From assembly GCF_000342005.1 (NCBI RefSeq), contig NZ_AOHO01000055.1, positions 179,329 through 243,328 on the forward strand: DNA of 64,000 nucleotides, written 5' to 3'. This DNA comes from Amycolatopsis decaplanina DSM 44594 (GTDB taxonomy: Bacteria; Actinomycetota; Actinomycetes; Mycobacteriales; Pseudonocardiaceae). Shown piece by piece: positions 25,825-34,814 of the stretch (its first letter is position 1; the number at the start of each line of letters is the position of its first letter). A program made the translations under genes and the position numbers. The notes under the pieces were generated by a model that saw nothing but the letters and a program-made list of their open reading frames with translations, searched no databases and was not told the DNA's origin.

Positions 25825-27033
25825 ATGACCGCCGTTTACAACGCGTTCCCCATGGAGGTTCTCATGGGGATGATCCAAGCCGAAATGGCGAACGTTCCCG
25901 CACTGCACGACGCGGCGAAGATGTGGACCGAAGCACGAGCCTGGATCGAGGAGGCGCAGGTACAACTCAACAGCAGGGTCAATGAACTGACTCCCGAGTG
26001 GACGGACAACAACGGCCGGCAACTCCAGGAGAAGATGCAGCGCTCGATCGCCGAGCTGAAGTTCTGGGGCGACCGCATCGACATGGCCAAACCCGCGGAG
26101 ACCTTGACGACGCTGGCGTCCGGGATCACGGAGACGCACCAAACCATGCTGGGGCTCGAGGCCGCGTACTCCGCGGCTGTCTCGGCGTCTCTCCTCAACC
26201 CGTTCGCCGCCATGGAAGCCCTGGCCATCCAGCAAGCCGCCGGGAGCAGGATGACCGCTCTCGGCGGGCAGTTCGACCTGTCGATGCTGCAGGTGGTCGA
26301 GGCGTCCGGGATCAAGTCGCCCGACCACATGGTGCCGACGGTCGGCCCTGCCGCCGAAGGCAACACTCCGGCCGACTTCATCGCGGCGGCCCAGGCGGGG
26401 ATGGACACGCTGAGCGAATTCCAAGGACTCGGCGAGTCACTGGGTGTCGGTGGCGGCAGCAGCGCGGACGTTTCCCTGCCGGAAATTCCCGGCTACGACG
26501 GATCTTCCAGCGTCTCACTCGCCGGACTCGCTCCGTCGCAACCTTTGGCAGGCGCGGTCCCTTCGCTCGGCGGGCTGCCCGGCGGTTCCGGTTCCGCGCC
26601 GGTCCCGTCGGGCTTGCTGGGTGGTCTCGGTGTGGCGGGTGGCATGGCAGGGCTTCCGGTGGCGGCCAAGCCGATCGGGACGAAGAAGGCGCCCAGCCTC
26701 GCTTCCGAGGTCCTTCCTGGCACCGCCACGTCGTCCGGCGCGAAGGCCGCGGCCGGTCCGATGTCACCGATGATGCCGCCGCACGCGGGTGGGCAGAGCA
26801 CGGCGGGCACGCTGCGGCCCGGTTCGAGCGACCAGCCGACGGGGCGGAACGGCGCGGGCAAACGGAGGTCGTCCGGGAAGAGCGACGGGGTTCCGGTGAA
26901 GCTGCGTGGCCGGGCCGCCAAGGGCGTTCCGGACGCCGGGTTCACGCTGGCGCGCGGACGGCGGCCGGGTGAGTCGGAGCCGGATTCCGTGCAGATGCTC
27001 GACGAAGACCTGTGGCGGCCGAACTCCCGCTGA
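25825..27033 (+). CDS. PPE-like ESX substrate with LDEDLW C-terminal tail
   Basis: 402 residues from ATG 25825 (GAGGAG upstream). Residues 1-175 are helical (MIQAEMANVPALHDAAKMWTEARAWIEEAQ, then PEWTDNNGRQLQEKMQ at the central turn), as in PPE/WXG-domain proteins. Residues 175-402 are Gly/Ser/Pro-rich. The tail carries PMMPPHAGG and DSVQMLDEDLW, matching the tail of the 23991 product. This looks like an expanded substrate pair. It is the last gene of the eccC-led cluster; a double palindrome follows. Confidence 0.82.
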   Translation: MTAVYNAFPMEVLMGMIQAEMANVPALHDAAKMWTEARAWIEEAQVQLNSRVNELTPEWTDNNGRQLQEKMQRSIAELKFWGDRIDMAKPAETLTTLASGITETHQTMLGLEAAYSAAVSASLLNPFAAMEALAIQQAAGSRMTALGGQFDLSMLQVVEASGIKSPDHMVPTVGPAAEGNTPADFIAAAQAGMDTLSEFQGLGESLGVGGGSSADVSLPEIPGYDGSSSVSLAGLAPSQPLAGAVPSLGGLPGGSGSAPVPSGLLGGLGVAGGMAGLPVAAKPIGTKKAPSLASEVLPGTATSSGAKAAAGPMSPMMPPHAGGQSTAGTLRPGSSDQPTGRNGAGKRRSSGKSDGVPVKLRGRAAKGVPDAGFTLARGRRPGESEPDSVQMLDEDLWRPNSR

Positions 27034-27044
27034 GCCCGGACGAA

Positions 27045-27122
27045 GCTGAAGGGAGCTTTCCCCGCATCACATGCGGGGAAAGCTCCTTCGTCGCGTGAGA
27101 CGCGGGGAAAGTCCCCTTCAGC
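27045..27122. terminator. Bidirectional double palindrome, GGGACTTTCCCCGC family, copy 2
   Basis: GAGCTTTCCCCGCAT (27053-27067) pairs perfectly with 27071-27085 around loop CAC. A second right-hand arm, CGCGGGGAAAGTCCCCTTCAGC (27101-27122), can pair imperfectly with the same left arm from 27045. It separates the convergent PPE-like and eccB genes and overlaps the eccB stop. Confidence 0.75.
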
Positions 27123-28551
27123 CGCCCAGGGTCTGACGCCGGGCGGCGACGGGGTCCAGGCTCGGTCCTTCGGGCAGCCGCGCCACCAGGCCGGCGGGCA
27201 GCCGCACCGGACGCGCCGACGGGTAGCCGAGCATCTTCAGCACGTCGGGTGAGGCCAGCGGATAGCGGCGCCCCATGTCGGTCACCACGGTGAGCGTTCC
27301 CACGGCCGCGGAAGGCGAGGGCATCGCCTCGACGACGATCGCGCTGCCGGGCGGTACGTGGACGCGGTCCGCGAGCGGGGTCCCGGAAGCGGTCCGGCGG
27401 GCGGTGGTCGACATCGGGTCCGCGGCGGGCAGCGTGGGATCGACGGTCAGCGAAGGGGCCGCGGAGCCGTCGCCGAAGGTGGCGCACACGGTGGCGTCCT
27501 GGTCGCGCAGGCGCGCGATGGCCGGACGCGTCGCGGGCGCCGCGCCCGTTTCGGCCTGCACCGGGTCGAGTTTCCGGGACATGGTCGCCAGCGAAGGCGG
27601 CAGCGGCACGGTCTTCGGTTCGGCGCCGGGATAGGCGGCGAGCATCTGGGCGCTCGCGCGCTGGACGTCGTACTGCAGTTCCGTGATGGGGCGCAATGCG
27701 TCCCGTTCGGCGAGGTAGTGCTGCTGTCCGCCGCCGGAGGTCTGCACCATCAGCAGCATCCCGTTCCGGATGTCGGTCCGGCCGGGCACCGCGGTGGAGA
27801 CCTCGCCCGCGGCCGCCACCGGAAGCGGGCCGATCGGCGCGCCCTCCGGGAGTACGTCGAGCCACGCGCGGCCGACCCGCGCCCACGGCTCGGCGGTGAG
27901 CGCGAGCCCAGTGCCGACGGCGCCGTAGTCGTTGATCCGGTGCCGGTGCCCGCGCCACACGACGAACCGGTCGCCGGTCGACGTCGATTCCACCAGCAGT
28001 GCCTGGTCTCCCAGCTCCGCGCCGCCCGACGGGGACGCGCCCGCCAGCAGCACCGATTCCTCGATCCGGCTGCCCGCCAGGTCGCTCGCGGGCGCGGAGC
28101 ACAGCGACCACGATCCGGTGAGCAGCTTTTCGGGACCGGGCAAGCCGTCCGGCGCGTCGGCGATGCCGATCCGGGGCCCTCGCGGGACTCCGGCGAGTGA
28201 CTCCCGCGAAACCCGTTCCGTGGTGCCGTGTTCGCCGAGCAGCAGCAGCGCGGACGCGTAGTTCGCGACGGGGTGCAGCCGTTCGTCCAGGTAGACGTAC
28301 CGGGTCCCGCTCTCCTTCTCCACGATGACGGCGGCGTTCTTGCGCCAGGCGTTGTTCCCGCCGGGCACGATCATCCCGTAGACCCCGGCGCACGCCAGCG
28401 CCACGATCGCCAGCGCGACACCGGCGAACGCGGCACCGGACGGACGGCGGAACGGCGGCTGCTCGGGGTCGGTCTCCCTCGTCACGAGCGCGGAGGTCGC
28501 GCGCTGCACCAGGAATTGGTACGCCTGCAGCTGATCCCGTTTGGACGCCAT
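27118..28551 (-). CDS. eccB: EccB, type VII secretion membrane complex component
   Basis: 477 residues. The start MASKRDQLQAYQFLVQRATSALVTRETD is diagnostic of EccB. One TM segment (~39-62) precedes a large periplasmic domain made of the R1-R4 repeat modules; two cysteines (in WSLCSAP and ATVCATFGD) match the conserved disulfide. It forms the EccB/C/D/E core with its neighbours. It begins 4 nt after eccD ends, so eccD-eccB is an operon. Confidence 0.97.
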   Translation of the reverse strand: MASKRDQLQAYQFLVQRATSALVTRETDPEQPPFRRPSGAAFAGVALAIVALACAGVYGMIVPGGNNAWRKNAAVIVEKESGTRYVYLDERLHPVANYASALLLLGEHGTTERVSRESLAGVPRGPRIGIADAPDGLPGPEKLLTGSWSLCSAPASDLAGSRIEESVLLAGASPSGGAELGDQALLVESTSTGDRFVVWRGHRHRINDYGAVGTGLALTAEPWARVGRAWLDVLPEGAPIGPLPVAAAGEVSTAVPGRTDIRNGMLLMVQTSGGGQQHYLAERDALRPITELQYDVQRASAQMLAAYPGAEPKTVPLPPSLATMSRKLDPVQAETGAAPATRPAIARLRDQDATVCATFGDGSAAPSLTVDPTLPAADPMSTTARRTASGTPLADRVHVPPGSAIVVEAMPSPSAAVGTLTVVTDMGRRYPLASPDVLKMLGYPSARPVRLPAGLVARLPEGPSLDPVAARRQTLGG

Positions 28552-28555
28552 GGTT

Positions 28556-29938
28556 TCAGCCCCCCAGTCCGCGCACGTAGCCGTACAGGCCGAGCACCGA
28601 ACACGCCACCGGGACGACGGCGATCGTCACCAGGATCTCGAAGTACTCGGCGATCCGGCCGAGGTAAGGGTTGGCGGTGCGGGTGCTCAGCACGACGCCG
28701 GAGGCGATCACGCCCGCGGCCACCGCCAAGGACAGCGGTCCGGCCAGGACCAGCAGCAGCGAGCGGTCCGCCATGAGCGGGCCCGCCAGCAGGCAGCCGG
28801 CGCCGAAGATCCCGGTCACGAGCACCAGCAGCCGCTGCCGCAGGATCGGGTACAACCGTGCCCGCACCAGGAATCCGGCCGCGAGCAGGGCGACGAGGAC
28901 GACCGCAGCCTCGCTGTCGCTGCGGATCAGCTGCGACTGGCAGTACATGACGACGATCGCCGCGCCGCCCAGCATCCCGGTGAGCAGCGCGTCCGCTCTG
29001 GCCACGGCGGCGTGCACGAGGTCGAGCGGCGGCTGGGGATCGTCGCGGACCAGATCCGCGGTCGACCGCGGCAGCACCGGCATCGGCACCCGGCCGAGCC
29101 GCAGCGCCAGCGGCGCGAACGTGGTCGAGAGCAGGAGGACACCGCCGCCGATCACGGCCGCCGACCGGTAGCCCGCCAGGTCGTCGAACGTGGCCAGCCA
29201 GCCGCCGAGCACCCCGAGCAGGCCGACGGTGGCGGCCCCCGCGAACAGTTCCGGCGCGGCGGTCACCCCGAGATGGCCGACGACGGCCGCGAGCAGCAGC
29301 GCCGCGCTCGCCGTCAGCAGGTGACCGGCGGACAGCGCGCCGATCGGGTCGTCGCCCGCCGGCAGCAGACCGCCGCCGGTGAAGGCGAACGGAAGCGCGA
29401 CAGCGGCGAGCACCGCCCCGGCACCGGCGTCGCGCAGTGCCCGCGCGAGCAGGACACCCGCGGCCAGCAACAGCGCGGAGACCGCCAGCGCCCAGAACGC
29501 CGGTGACGTCCACGGCGGACCGGCGCGCAGCACCGCGAGCAGGCCGAAGGACATCGCCACCGCGCCGGCGGCCAGTCCCGCCTGCCGCGTGTGCCGCGGC
29601 CCCCATGCCTTGCCGGTGCGACCGGAACCGGTGGCGATCGCGTCCACGAGGTCGTCGTACTCGGGCTCCGGCCATTCGGCGCGGCGCGGCGTCAGATGGA
29701 GGATCTCCCCGTCCCGGACCCGGTGCGCGCCCAGCGTCCGGTCCGGATCGAAGGCCGTCCCGTCGGCGCGGCGCAACTGCCAGCCGCCGCCGGCGACCCC
29801 GTCGTCGGCCATGCCCTCGCCCGCCCGCGCGAGCAGGCCGGGGAGGATTTCGGCGACGGACGCGTGTTCCGGCAGCGCCATGTCGATGCGCCGGTGCGGA
29901 GTGGTGATGGTGACCCTGACCAGGCCGGCAGTCTGCAT
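28556..29938 (-). CDS. eccD: EccD, type VII secretion integral membrane channel protein
   Basis: 460 residues. Residues 1-90 are a cytoplasmic ubiquitin-like (YukD) domain (LVRVTITTPHRRIDMALPEHASVAEILPGLL). From ~115 onward there are about eleven hydrophobic segments, the EccD transmembrane barrel. The last helix ends VLGLYGYVRGLGG. It is divergent from the kinase-like gene at 30041; a 14-bp GGCAGGAACCTGCC element (29980-29993) lies in the shared 102-bp gap. Confidence 0.96.
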   Translation of the reverse strand: MQTAGLVRVTITTPHRRIDMALPEHASVAEILPGLLARAGEGMADDGVAGGGWQLRRADGTAFDPDRTLGAHRVRDGEILHLTPRRAEWPEPEYDDLVDAIATGSGRTGKAWGPRHTRQAGLAAGAVAMSFGLLAVLRAGPPWTSPAFWALAVSALLLAAGVLLARALRDAGAGAVLAAVALPFAFTGGGLLPAGDDPIGALSAGHLLTASAALLLAAVVGHLGVTAAPELFAGAATVGLLGVLGGWLATFDDLAGYRSAAVIGGGVLLLSTTFAPLALRLGRVPMPVLPRSTADLVRDDPQPPLDLVHAAVARADALLTGMLGGAAIVVMYCQSQLIRSDSEAAVVLVALLAAGFLVRARLYPILRQRLLVLVTGIFGAGCLLAGPLMADRSLLLVLAGPLSLAVAAGVIASGVVLSTRTANPYLGRIAEYFEILVTIAVVPVACSVLGLYGYVRGLGG

Positions 29939-30040
29939 GGGAAAAGGGTCGGCCGGCGACCGGTCCGCCGGGCCCCCGCGGCAGGAACCTGCCGCCGGGA
30001 AAGTACTCCGGATCCGGTCTTCTTGCGCGACAATGGGGTC

Positions 30041-31447
30041 ATGAGCATCGAGTCAGGAGTCGGCGGACCGAGGTTGCTCGCCCAGGGCCCCATCGCCACC
30101 GTCTACGCGGGCCGGGATCCCGCTACGGGCAACGACTTCGCGATCAAGATGTTCCCCGGCACCTTCGACCGCGAGACCTCCGCGTGGCTCGAACGCGAGC
30201 GGAAGGCACTGGCCGCCGTGCGCTCGACGCGATCGGTCCTGCAGATCGACGACGTCCTGACCCACGCGGGCGGCCGGTCCGGTATCCGCCGCGAACTGTG
30301 CCCTGGTTCACTCGCCGGTCTGCTCGATTCCGGTGCCCGGCTGGGTGTTCCCGATGTGCTCGCCCTCGGCGCCGCGATCGCGTCGGCACTCGCCGCGGCG
30401 CACGGCGCGGACGTCCTGCACGGCGGTGTGAGCCCGCACAACGTGTTGTACCGCGCCTCCGGCGAATTCGTGCTCGCCGACTTCGGGGTGGCCCTGCGGC
30501 GGCGATTCCCGCGCGATCCGATGTACGCGGTCGAGTACACCGCGCCGGAAACCCTGCGCGACGACACGCTTTCCCCCGCGTCCGACCTTTATGGACTCGG
30601 CGCGGTGCTCTACGCCGCGTTGACCGGCACACCGCCCTTCCCCCGGCACACCGGGCAGCAGCCCGGCGAACGGATCCTCCAGGTGCTGCGGGAACCGGTG
30701 GCGCCGATCCAGGACGCGGACGTCCCGAGAGAGCTCTCCGCCACGATCCTCCGGTTGCTGGCCAAGGAACCGGCCGACCGGCCGCGGGACGTCGCGTCGC
30801 TGGCACGGCTGTTCGCGAAGCTGCGCCGGCCCGGCGGCGAAGTCGTCACCGCGGAATCCGCCGATGTACCAAGCGAAGAAGAAGACGCCGAAGTCGAATT
30901 CGACGACTTCGCCGCGGTCCATCGGCCCGCCACTCCGGTGCCGCCGGTCCAGGTGGTGCAGGCGCCGCCGCCGGGTGGCCGCACCCTGATCCGCGAGTTC
31001 AGCGGACCGCTCAAGACCGAGCGCGGGCTTCCCTGGAAGCCCATCGCGCTGGCGGGCGCCGGAGTGCTCGTCGCCGGGCTCACCGTGCTGCCGCTGGTCC
31101 TCGGCCCGGCGGAGATCGGTGGGCAGGCCGTCCCGGTCGCGGCCGCGATCCCGCCGCCCGCACCGGCTTCCGCTCCGGCGCCGGACGTCAAACTGGCCCT
31201 CGCGCCGCCACGGGACCAGAGCGATCACGTGCAGCTGACCTGGACCGCGGAAGGCGAACTGGACTTCGTCGTGATCATGGCGGGCGAGCGGCTCGAGACG
31301 AAACAACTCGTCGCCCACCGTCAGCGCAGCCTGGACATCCCGGTCGACCCGGCGCGCCGGTACTGCTTCCAGCTCAGGGCGACCGACGGCCGCCACATCT
31401 ACACCACCGAGCCGGTCTCGATCCGCGGCGCCCGCTGCAACCCGTAG
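30041..31447 (+). CDS. Membrane-anchored Ser/Thr kinase-like protein, probable pseudokinase
   Basis: 468 residues. The kinase-like domain spans ~10-275. It keeps the VAIK lysine (K36 in FAIKMF) and the DFG motif (D147-F148-G149), but the glycine loop is degenerate (LLAQGPIATVYAG). The catalytic loop reads H127-G-G-V-S-P-H-N134, so the HRD aspartate and the catalytic-loop lysine are absent. After an acidic linker comes one TM segment (~329-352) and an extracytoplasmic domain of ~115 residues that resembles an FN3-like beta fold. It lies between eccD and the MoxR/DUF58 operon, so a regulatory or scaffold role in the secretion complex is plausible. Absence of activity is predicted, not shown. 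Confidence 0.85.
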   Translation: MSIESGVGGPRLLAQGPIATVYAGRDPATGNDFAIKMFPGTFDRETSAWLERERKALAAVRSTRSVLQIDDVLTHAGGRSGIRRELCPGSLAGLLDSGARLGVPDVLALGAAIASALAAAHGADVLHGGVSPHNVLYRASGEFVLADFGVALRRRFPRDPMYAVEYTAPETLRDDTLSPASDLYGLGAVLYAALTGTPPFPRHTGQQPGERILQVLREPVAPIQDADVPRELSATILRLLAKEPADRPRDVASLARLFAKLRRPGGEVVTAESADVPSEEEDAEVEFDDFAAVHRPATPVPPVQVVQAPPPGGRTLIREFSGPLKTERGLPWKPIALAGAGVLVAGLTVLPLVLGPAEIGGQAVPVAAAIPPPAPASAPAPDVKLALAPPRDQSDHVQLTWTAEGELDFVVIMAGERLETKQLVAHRQRSLDIPVDPARRYCFQLRATDGRHIYTTEPVSIRGARCNP

Positions 31448-31502
31448 GTCCGTGAAGGCCTCCTTGAGGGACCCTGGGTCCCTCAAGGAGGCCTTCACGG
31501 AC
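31448..31502. terminator. 55-bp near-perfect palindrome, GTGAAGG family, copy 2
   Basis: Perfect 27-bp arms (31448-31474 and 31476-31502) with a single central base; core GTGAAGGCCTCCTTGAGGG. It fills the gap between two convergent genes and should act as a two-way terminator. Confidence 0.85.
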
Positions 31503-31507
31503 TTGCC

Positions 31508-33688
31508 TCACCCCTCGCGAGAGGCCCGCCCCTTGATCGGCACCAGGGTCCGCGGCTCGAGTGCCGCCAGCACCCGAGCCGCGAACGGCCTGGTGGCCAG
31601 GCCCCGGCGCACCTCGCCGACCTCTTGCCACGCCCTCCGGACGGCACCGTCGCCCACCGGGACCCCGGACCACAGCGTCACGTCCAGCACCTTGGCGAGC
31701 CTGGCGACCGGCTCACGGATCCCTTCCCCCGCGAGCGATCCGGCCGACTCGGCGAGATCACGCGGCGTCATCCCGATCCGGAACGGCACACCGTGCGCGC
31801 GCAACCGGTCGCGGATCTCGTCCCAGGCGCCGAGCACGCCTTCGGCGCCGGACCGGCGACGCCGCCGTCGTGCGCGGACGACCTTCGCCGCCGGAACCCC
31901 GAGAAGCCACAGAAGTCCGAAAAGGACGATCGCGGCGACGAGCGCCGGCCACCACCAGCTCATACCGGCGTCGGCGCTCTGGTCCTCGGCGGTTTCCGAC
32001 TGTGTGCCCGGCGGGAGCTGGGGCGGCCGCAGTTGCTGCTCGGCGGGCAGCTGGGCTCTCGCCCGGGCGACCGCCTTGCCGGGACCTGCCTGGCTCCGTC
32101 CCGCCTTGCCCGCCGCGGCGGTCGGATCGAGCGCCACCCAGCCCGCGCCGTCGACCGCGACTTCGGGCCACGCCAGGACATCGCGGTTCCGGACGACGTG
32201 CATGTCGCCGTCGGTCTCGGCCGAACCCCGGAACCCGACGACGAGCCGTGCCGGGATACCGTTCATCCGCGCCAAAACCACGTACGCGGCGGCGAACTGC
32301 TCGCTCGTCCCCCGTTTGCTCTCCAGCAGGAAGTGCCGCAGCTGCGGCCAGCCGTGCCCGGTCGGCAGCTCCTCCGTACCCGCCGCGACCTGATAGTTCG
32401 TGCTGAGGAAGCGTTCCAGCTGCAGCGCGGACTGGAACGTCGGACGCAGACCGCGCACGGCGTCCCTCGCCACCTGCTCGACGTCGGGCGGCACCGTGCC
32501 GAGCCCGCCGAGCCCGCTTACGGCCCGCGCGTCGACTTCGCCGGAACCGAGATCGACCTCGGGCGAGGACCAGCTGAGCCGGTAGTTCCGCTCCGGGCCC
32601 GCCGATGGCGATTCCAGCATCAGGGTGCCCGCGGACTGGTCCACCAGCGGTGTCAGACCGTCCACACCGGTCAGATCCTGGTGACTCGGCAGCCAGGGTC
32701 CCGAGAGCCCGCGCACCCTCAGTTCCGCTGTGCCGCCCGCGCCGCCGGGAGCGCCGTCGAGACCCGCGCCGAGCCGGCGAAGCCGGGAATCGGACAGCCA
32801 GTTCGCGCCGTCGAAACCGTTGAGCACGATCAGGCGCCACTGATCGACCGGGGCGTCACCGCGGTAACGGAACACCTCCTCGCCGGGCCGGGTGAGCCGC
32901 TGGGCGATCTCGTCCAGCGGGTTGCCCACCCTGCTCCTCGGCGGCGGCGCGGCCTGGGTGTCCTTGAGCGTCAGCGGATCGCGGCCGACCGGATCGAGCC
33001 CGGCGAGCGCGACCGCGCCGGCGACGAGAGCGACCACAGTGGACAACGCGGGCCAGACAGCGGATCCCGCCACGCGCCAGGACGGCCGCGGTCCGCCCGG
33101 TGCCCGGCGCTCCGGCCGGACGCGACGCCCCGACCACAGCAGAAGCCCGGCGGGCAGCGCGTAGCCCAGCGCCGCTGCCACCGCGACGACACCCGTCAAC
33201 GCCTGATACGCCTGTGCCAGCACGGCGACGGCCAGGCTGGGTACGAGCGCCACGAGCGGCTTCCTGAGGTGTAGCAACAGTTCCAGCCCGAGCACGACGG
33301 CGAGCAGTACCGACAGCGGGACGAACAGCAGCTGTTCGGGGACGGGCCGCGCGGGCCAGGTGGACTGCAGCGTCAGCTGCCAGCCTTCGGTGAGGCCGCG
33401 TGCCAGCCCTCGCAACGACGCGCCGGTGGGCAGGAAGGCGAGCGTGGTCGACGTCAGCACCGTCTCGATCAGCCCGAGCAGACCGAGCAGCGCGACGAAC
33501 AGTGGCCGATAGGGCGTCAGCTTGGGGAACTTCGCGGTCAGTTCGACGCAGCCGTACGCGACGAGAACGACCACGAGCACCGGGACGAGCAGTTCCCCCC
33601 AGCCGAAAACGGGCGTGAACAGCAGCCCTGCGACCCCCGTCGCGCCGAGCAGCCCGGCGACCGCGAGCCGATCGAATCGGGCGCTCAT
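31508..33688 (-). CDS. Transglutaminase-like membrane protein lacking the catalytic Cys and His
   Basis: 726 residues from ATG 33688, which overlaps the DUF58 stop by 4 nt (ATGA). About six N-terminal TM segments (DUF3488-type, residues ~10-250) precede an extracytoplasmic transglutaminase-like domain. Its core reads RGTSEQFAAAYVVLARMNGIPARLVVGF: the position of the nucleophilic Cys is S462. The usual DAHAW is DVLAW, with L505 for His; the Asp (D521 in LDPT) remains. One more TM near residue 577 and a C-terminal cytoplasmic helical domain follow. Such proteins usually accompany MoxR and DUF58. Without Cys/His the domain is probably a binding module. Confidence 0.9.
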   Translation of the reverse strand: MSARFDRLAVAGLLGATGVAGLLFTPVFGWGELLVPVLVVVLVAYGCVELTAKFPKLTPYRPLFVALLGLLGLIETVLTSTTLAFLPTGASLRGLARGLTEGWQLTLQSTWPARPVPEQLLFVPLSVLLAVVLGLELLLHLRKPLVALVPSLAVAVLAQAYQALTGVVAVAAALGYALPAGLLLWSGRRVRPERRAPGGPRPSWRVAGSAVWPALSTVVALVAGAVALAGLDPVGRDPLTLKDTQAAPPPRSRVGNPLDEIAQRLTRPGEEVFRYRGDAPVDQWRLIVLNGFDGANWLSDSRLRRLGAGLDGAPGGAGGTAELRVRGLSGPWLPSHQDLTGVDGLTPLVDQSAGTLMLESPSAGPERNYRLSWSSPEVDLGSGEVDARAVSGLGGLGTVPPDVEQVARDAVRGLRPTFQSALQLERFLSTNYQVAAGTEELPTGHGWPQLRHFLLESKRGTSEQFAAAYVVLARMNGIPARLVVGFRGSAETDGDMHVVRNRDVLAWPEVAVDGAGWVALDPTAAAGKAGRSQAGPGKAVARARAQLPAEQQLRPPQLPPGTQSETAEDQSADAGMSWWWPALVAAIVLFGLLWLLGVPAAKVVRARRRRRRSGAEGVLGAWDEIRDRLRAHGVPFRIGMTPRDLAESAGSLAGEGIREPVARLAKVLDVTLWSGVPVGDGAVRRAWQEVGEVRRGLATRPFAARVLAALEPRTLVPIKGRASREG

Positions 33689-34812
33689 GCCTTCCCCACC
33701 AAGGTATTCCACTGAGCCGCGGCACCCGCGGCGTCGACCGCGACGATCAGGCCGCCGGAGCCCGCCGACGGCCGGAGGTCGCCGAGCCGGACCACGGTGT
33801 CGGGCCGCCAGCGAGCCGCGTGGCCGAGGTCGGCGTCCGGGCCGCTGATCACCACGAGCACCCCGCCGGGGCGTTCGGCGGCGGCCAGGGCCGAGGGCAG
33901 CAGCGGCGCGTCGTCCGCCGCGTCCTGCGTGACGAGCGCGAGTTCGTCCAGCAGCGTCCTCGCCGCGCGCACCCCGCTGTCGGTCAGCGTGTCCGCGCCG
34001 GCGGAGGTGATCAGGCGGCAGTGCTGCCCCGCCGACGCCGACGCGTAGAACAGCGAGGCCGCCACCTCGACGGCTTCTTCGAAAACGGCGGGATTCATCG
34101 ACGCGGGCCGCGTGTCGAGCACGGTGGTGAACCGGGGCTGGGCGGGGTCGGCGTACTCGCGCACCATGAGCCGTCCGGTCCTGGCCGTCGCCTTCCAGTG
34201 CAGATGCCGGACCTCGTCGCCGATCACGTACTCCCGCACCGCGCGCAGATCCGCCGAACCGCGCAGCGGCGGGTCGGTGATCGGGCCTTCGTGGTGGTGC
34301 CGCGGATGACCGGCCTGCGCCGCGCGCACCGCGTGCCGTCGCGGGTGCACCCACAGCCACGCGGTGCCCCCGACGGTCTGGTCGCCGCGGGCGAGGTCGA
34401 ACAGGTCGGGCCGGTGCACCACGAGCGGGCCGACCCGCAGTTTCCCGCGTCTCGTCGTCGGGAGTTCGTAGTGGTACGTCGCTTCCGCGCCGGGCGCGAG
34501 CGGGCGGACCCGCAGCCTGTGCGTTTCGTCCCCGATCCCGTCCCCCGCGGCGAACCCGCCGTGCCGACGCGAACCGGTGTTGCGTACGACGAGCGAGGCC
34601 AGCGCCGGCTTCCCACGCTCGACCCGGTCGGGCTGGACGGTCCGGCCGATCTCCACCTTCGGCCGGAACCTGGTGGTGGCCAGCGCGATCAGCACCGCGC
34701 CCGCGGCGATCCCCGCGAAGGCACGGAAAAACGTGTACCCGGCCAGCTCGCCGAGGGCGTAGAACCCGGCGGCGAAGGCCAGCACGATGACGCCGCGGCG
34801 GGTGAGCCGCAC
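33685..34812 (-). CDS. DUF58 domain protein
   Basis: 375 residues from GTG 34812, with GGGAGG upstream; longer in-frame extensions overlap moxR and are not credible. Two N-terminal TM segments (~8-50) precede a beta domain, then the DUF58/vWA-like region with RGSADLRAVREYVIGDEVRHLHWKATARTGRLMVREY near residues 180-215. DUF58 proteins act with MoxR ATPases and transglutaminase-like membrane proteins. Its start is 2 nt from the moxR stop and its stop overlaps the next start. Confidence 0.92.
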   Translation of the reverse strand: MRLTRRGVIVLAFAAGFYALGELAGYTFFRAFAGIAAGAVLIALATTRFRPKVEIGRTVQPDRVERGKPALASLVVRNTGSRRHGGFAAGDGIGDETHRLRVRPLAPGAEATYHYELPTTRRGKLRVGPLVVHRPDLFDLARGDQTVGGTAWLWVHPRRHAVRAAQAGHPRHHHEGPITDPPLRGSADLRAVREYVIGDEVRHLHWKATARTGRLMVREYADPAQPRFTTVLDTRPASMNPAVFEEAVEVAASLFYASASAGQHCRLITSAGADTLTDSGVRAARTLLDELALVTQDAADDAPLLPSALAAAERPGGVLVVISGPDADLGHAARWRPDTVVRLGDLRPSAGSGGLIVAVDAAGAAAQWNTLVGKA

Positions 34813-34814
34813 GC

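Noticed and set aside
31508..34360. Extended start for the transglutaminase-like gene and similar extensions for DUF58, moxR, MATE and decarboxylase genes
   Set aside because: The extra N-termini are Arg/Gly/Pro-rich out-of-frame copies of the upstream genes; overlapping ATGA/GTGA starts with family-typical N-termini are preferred.
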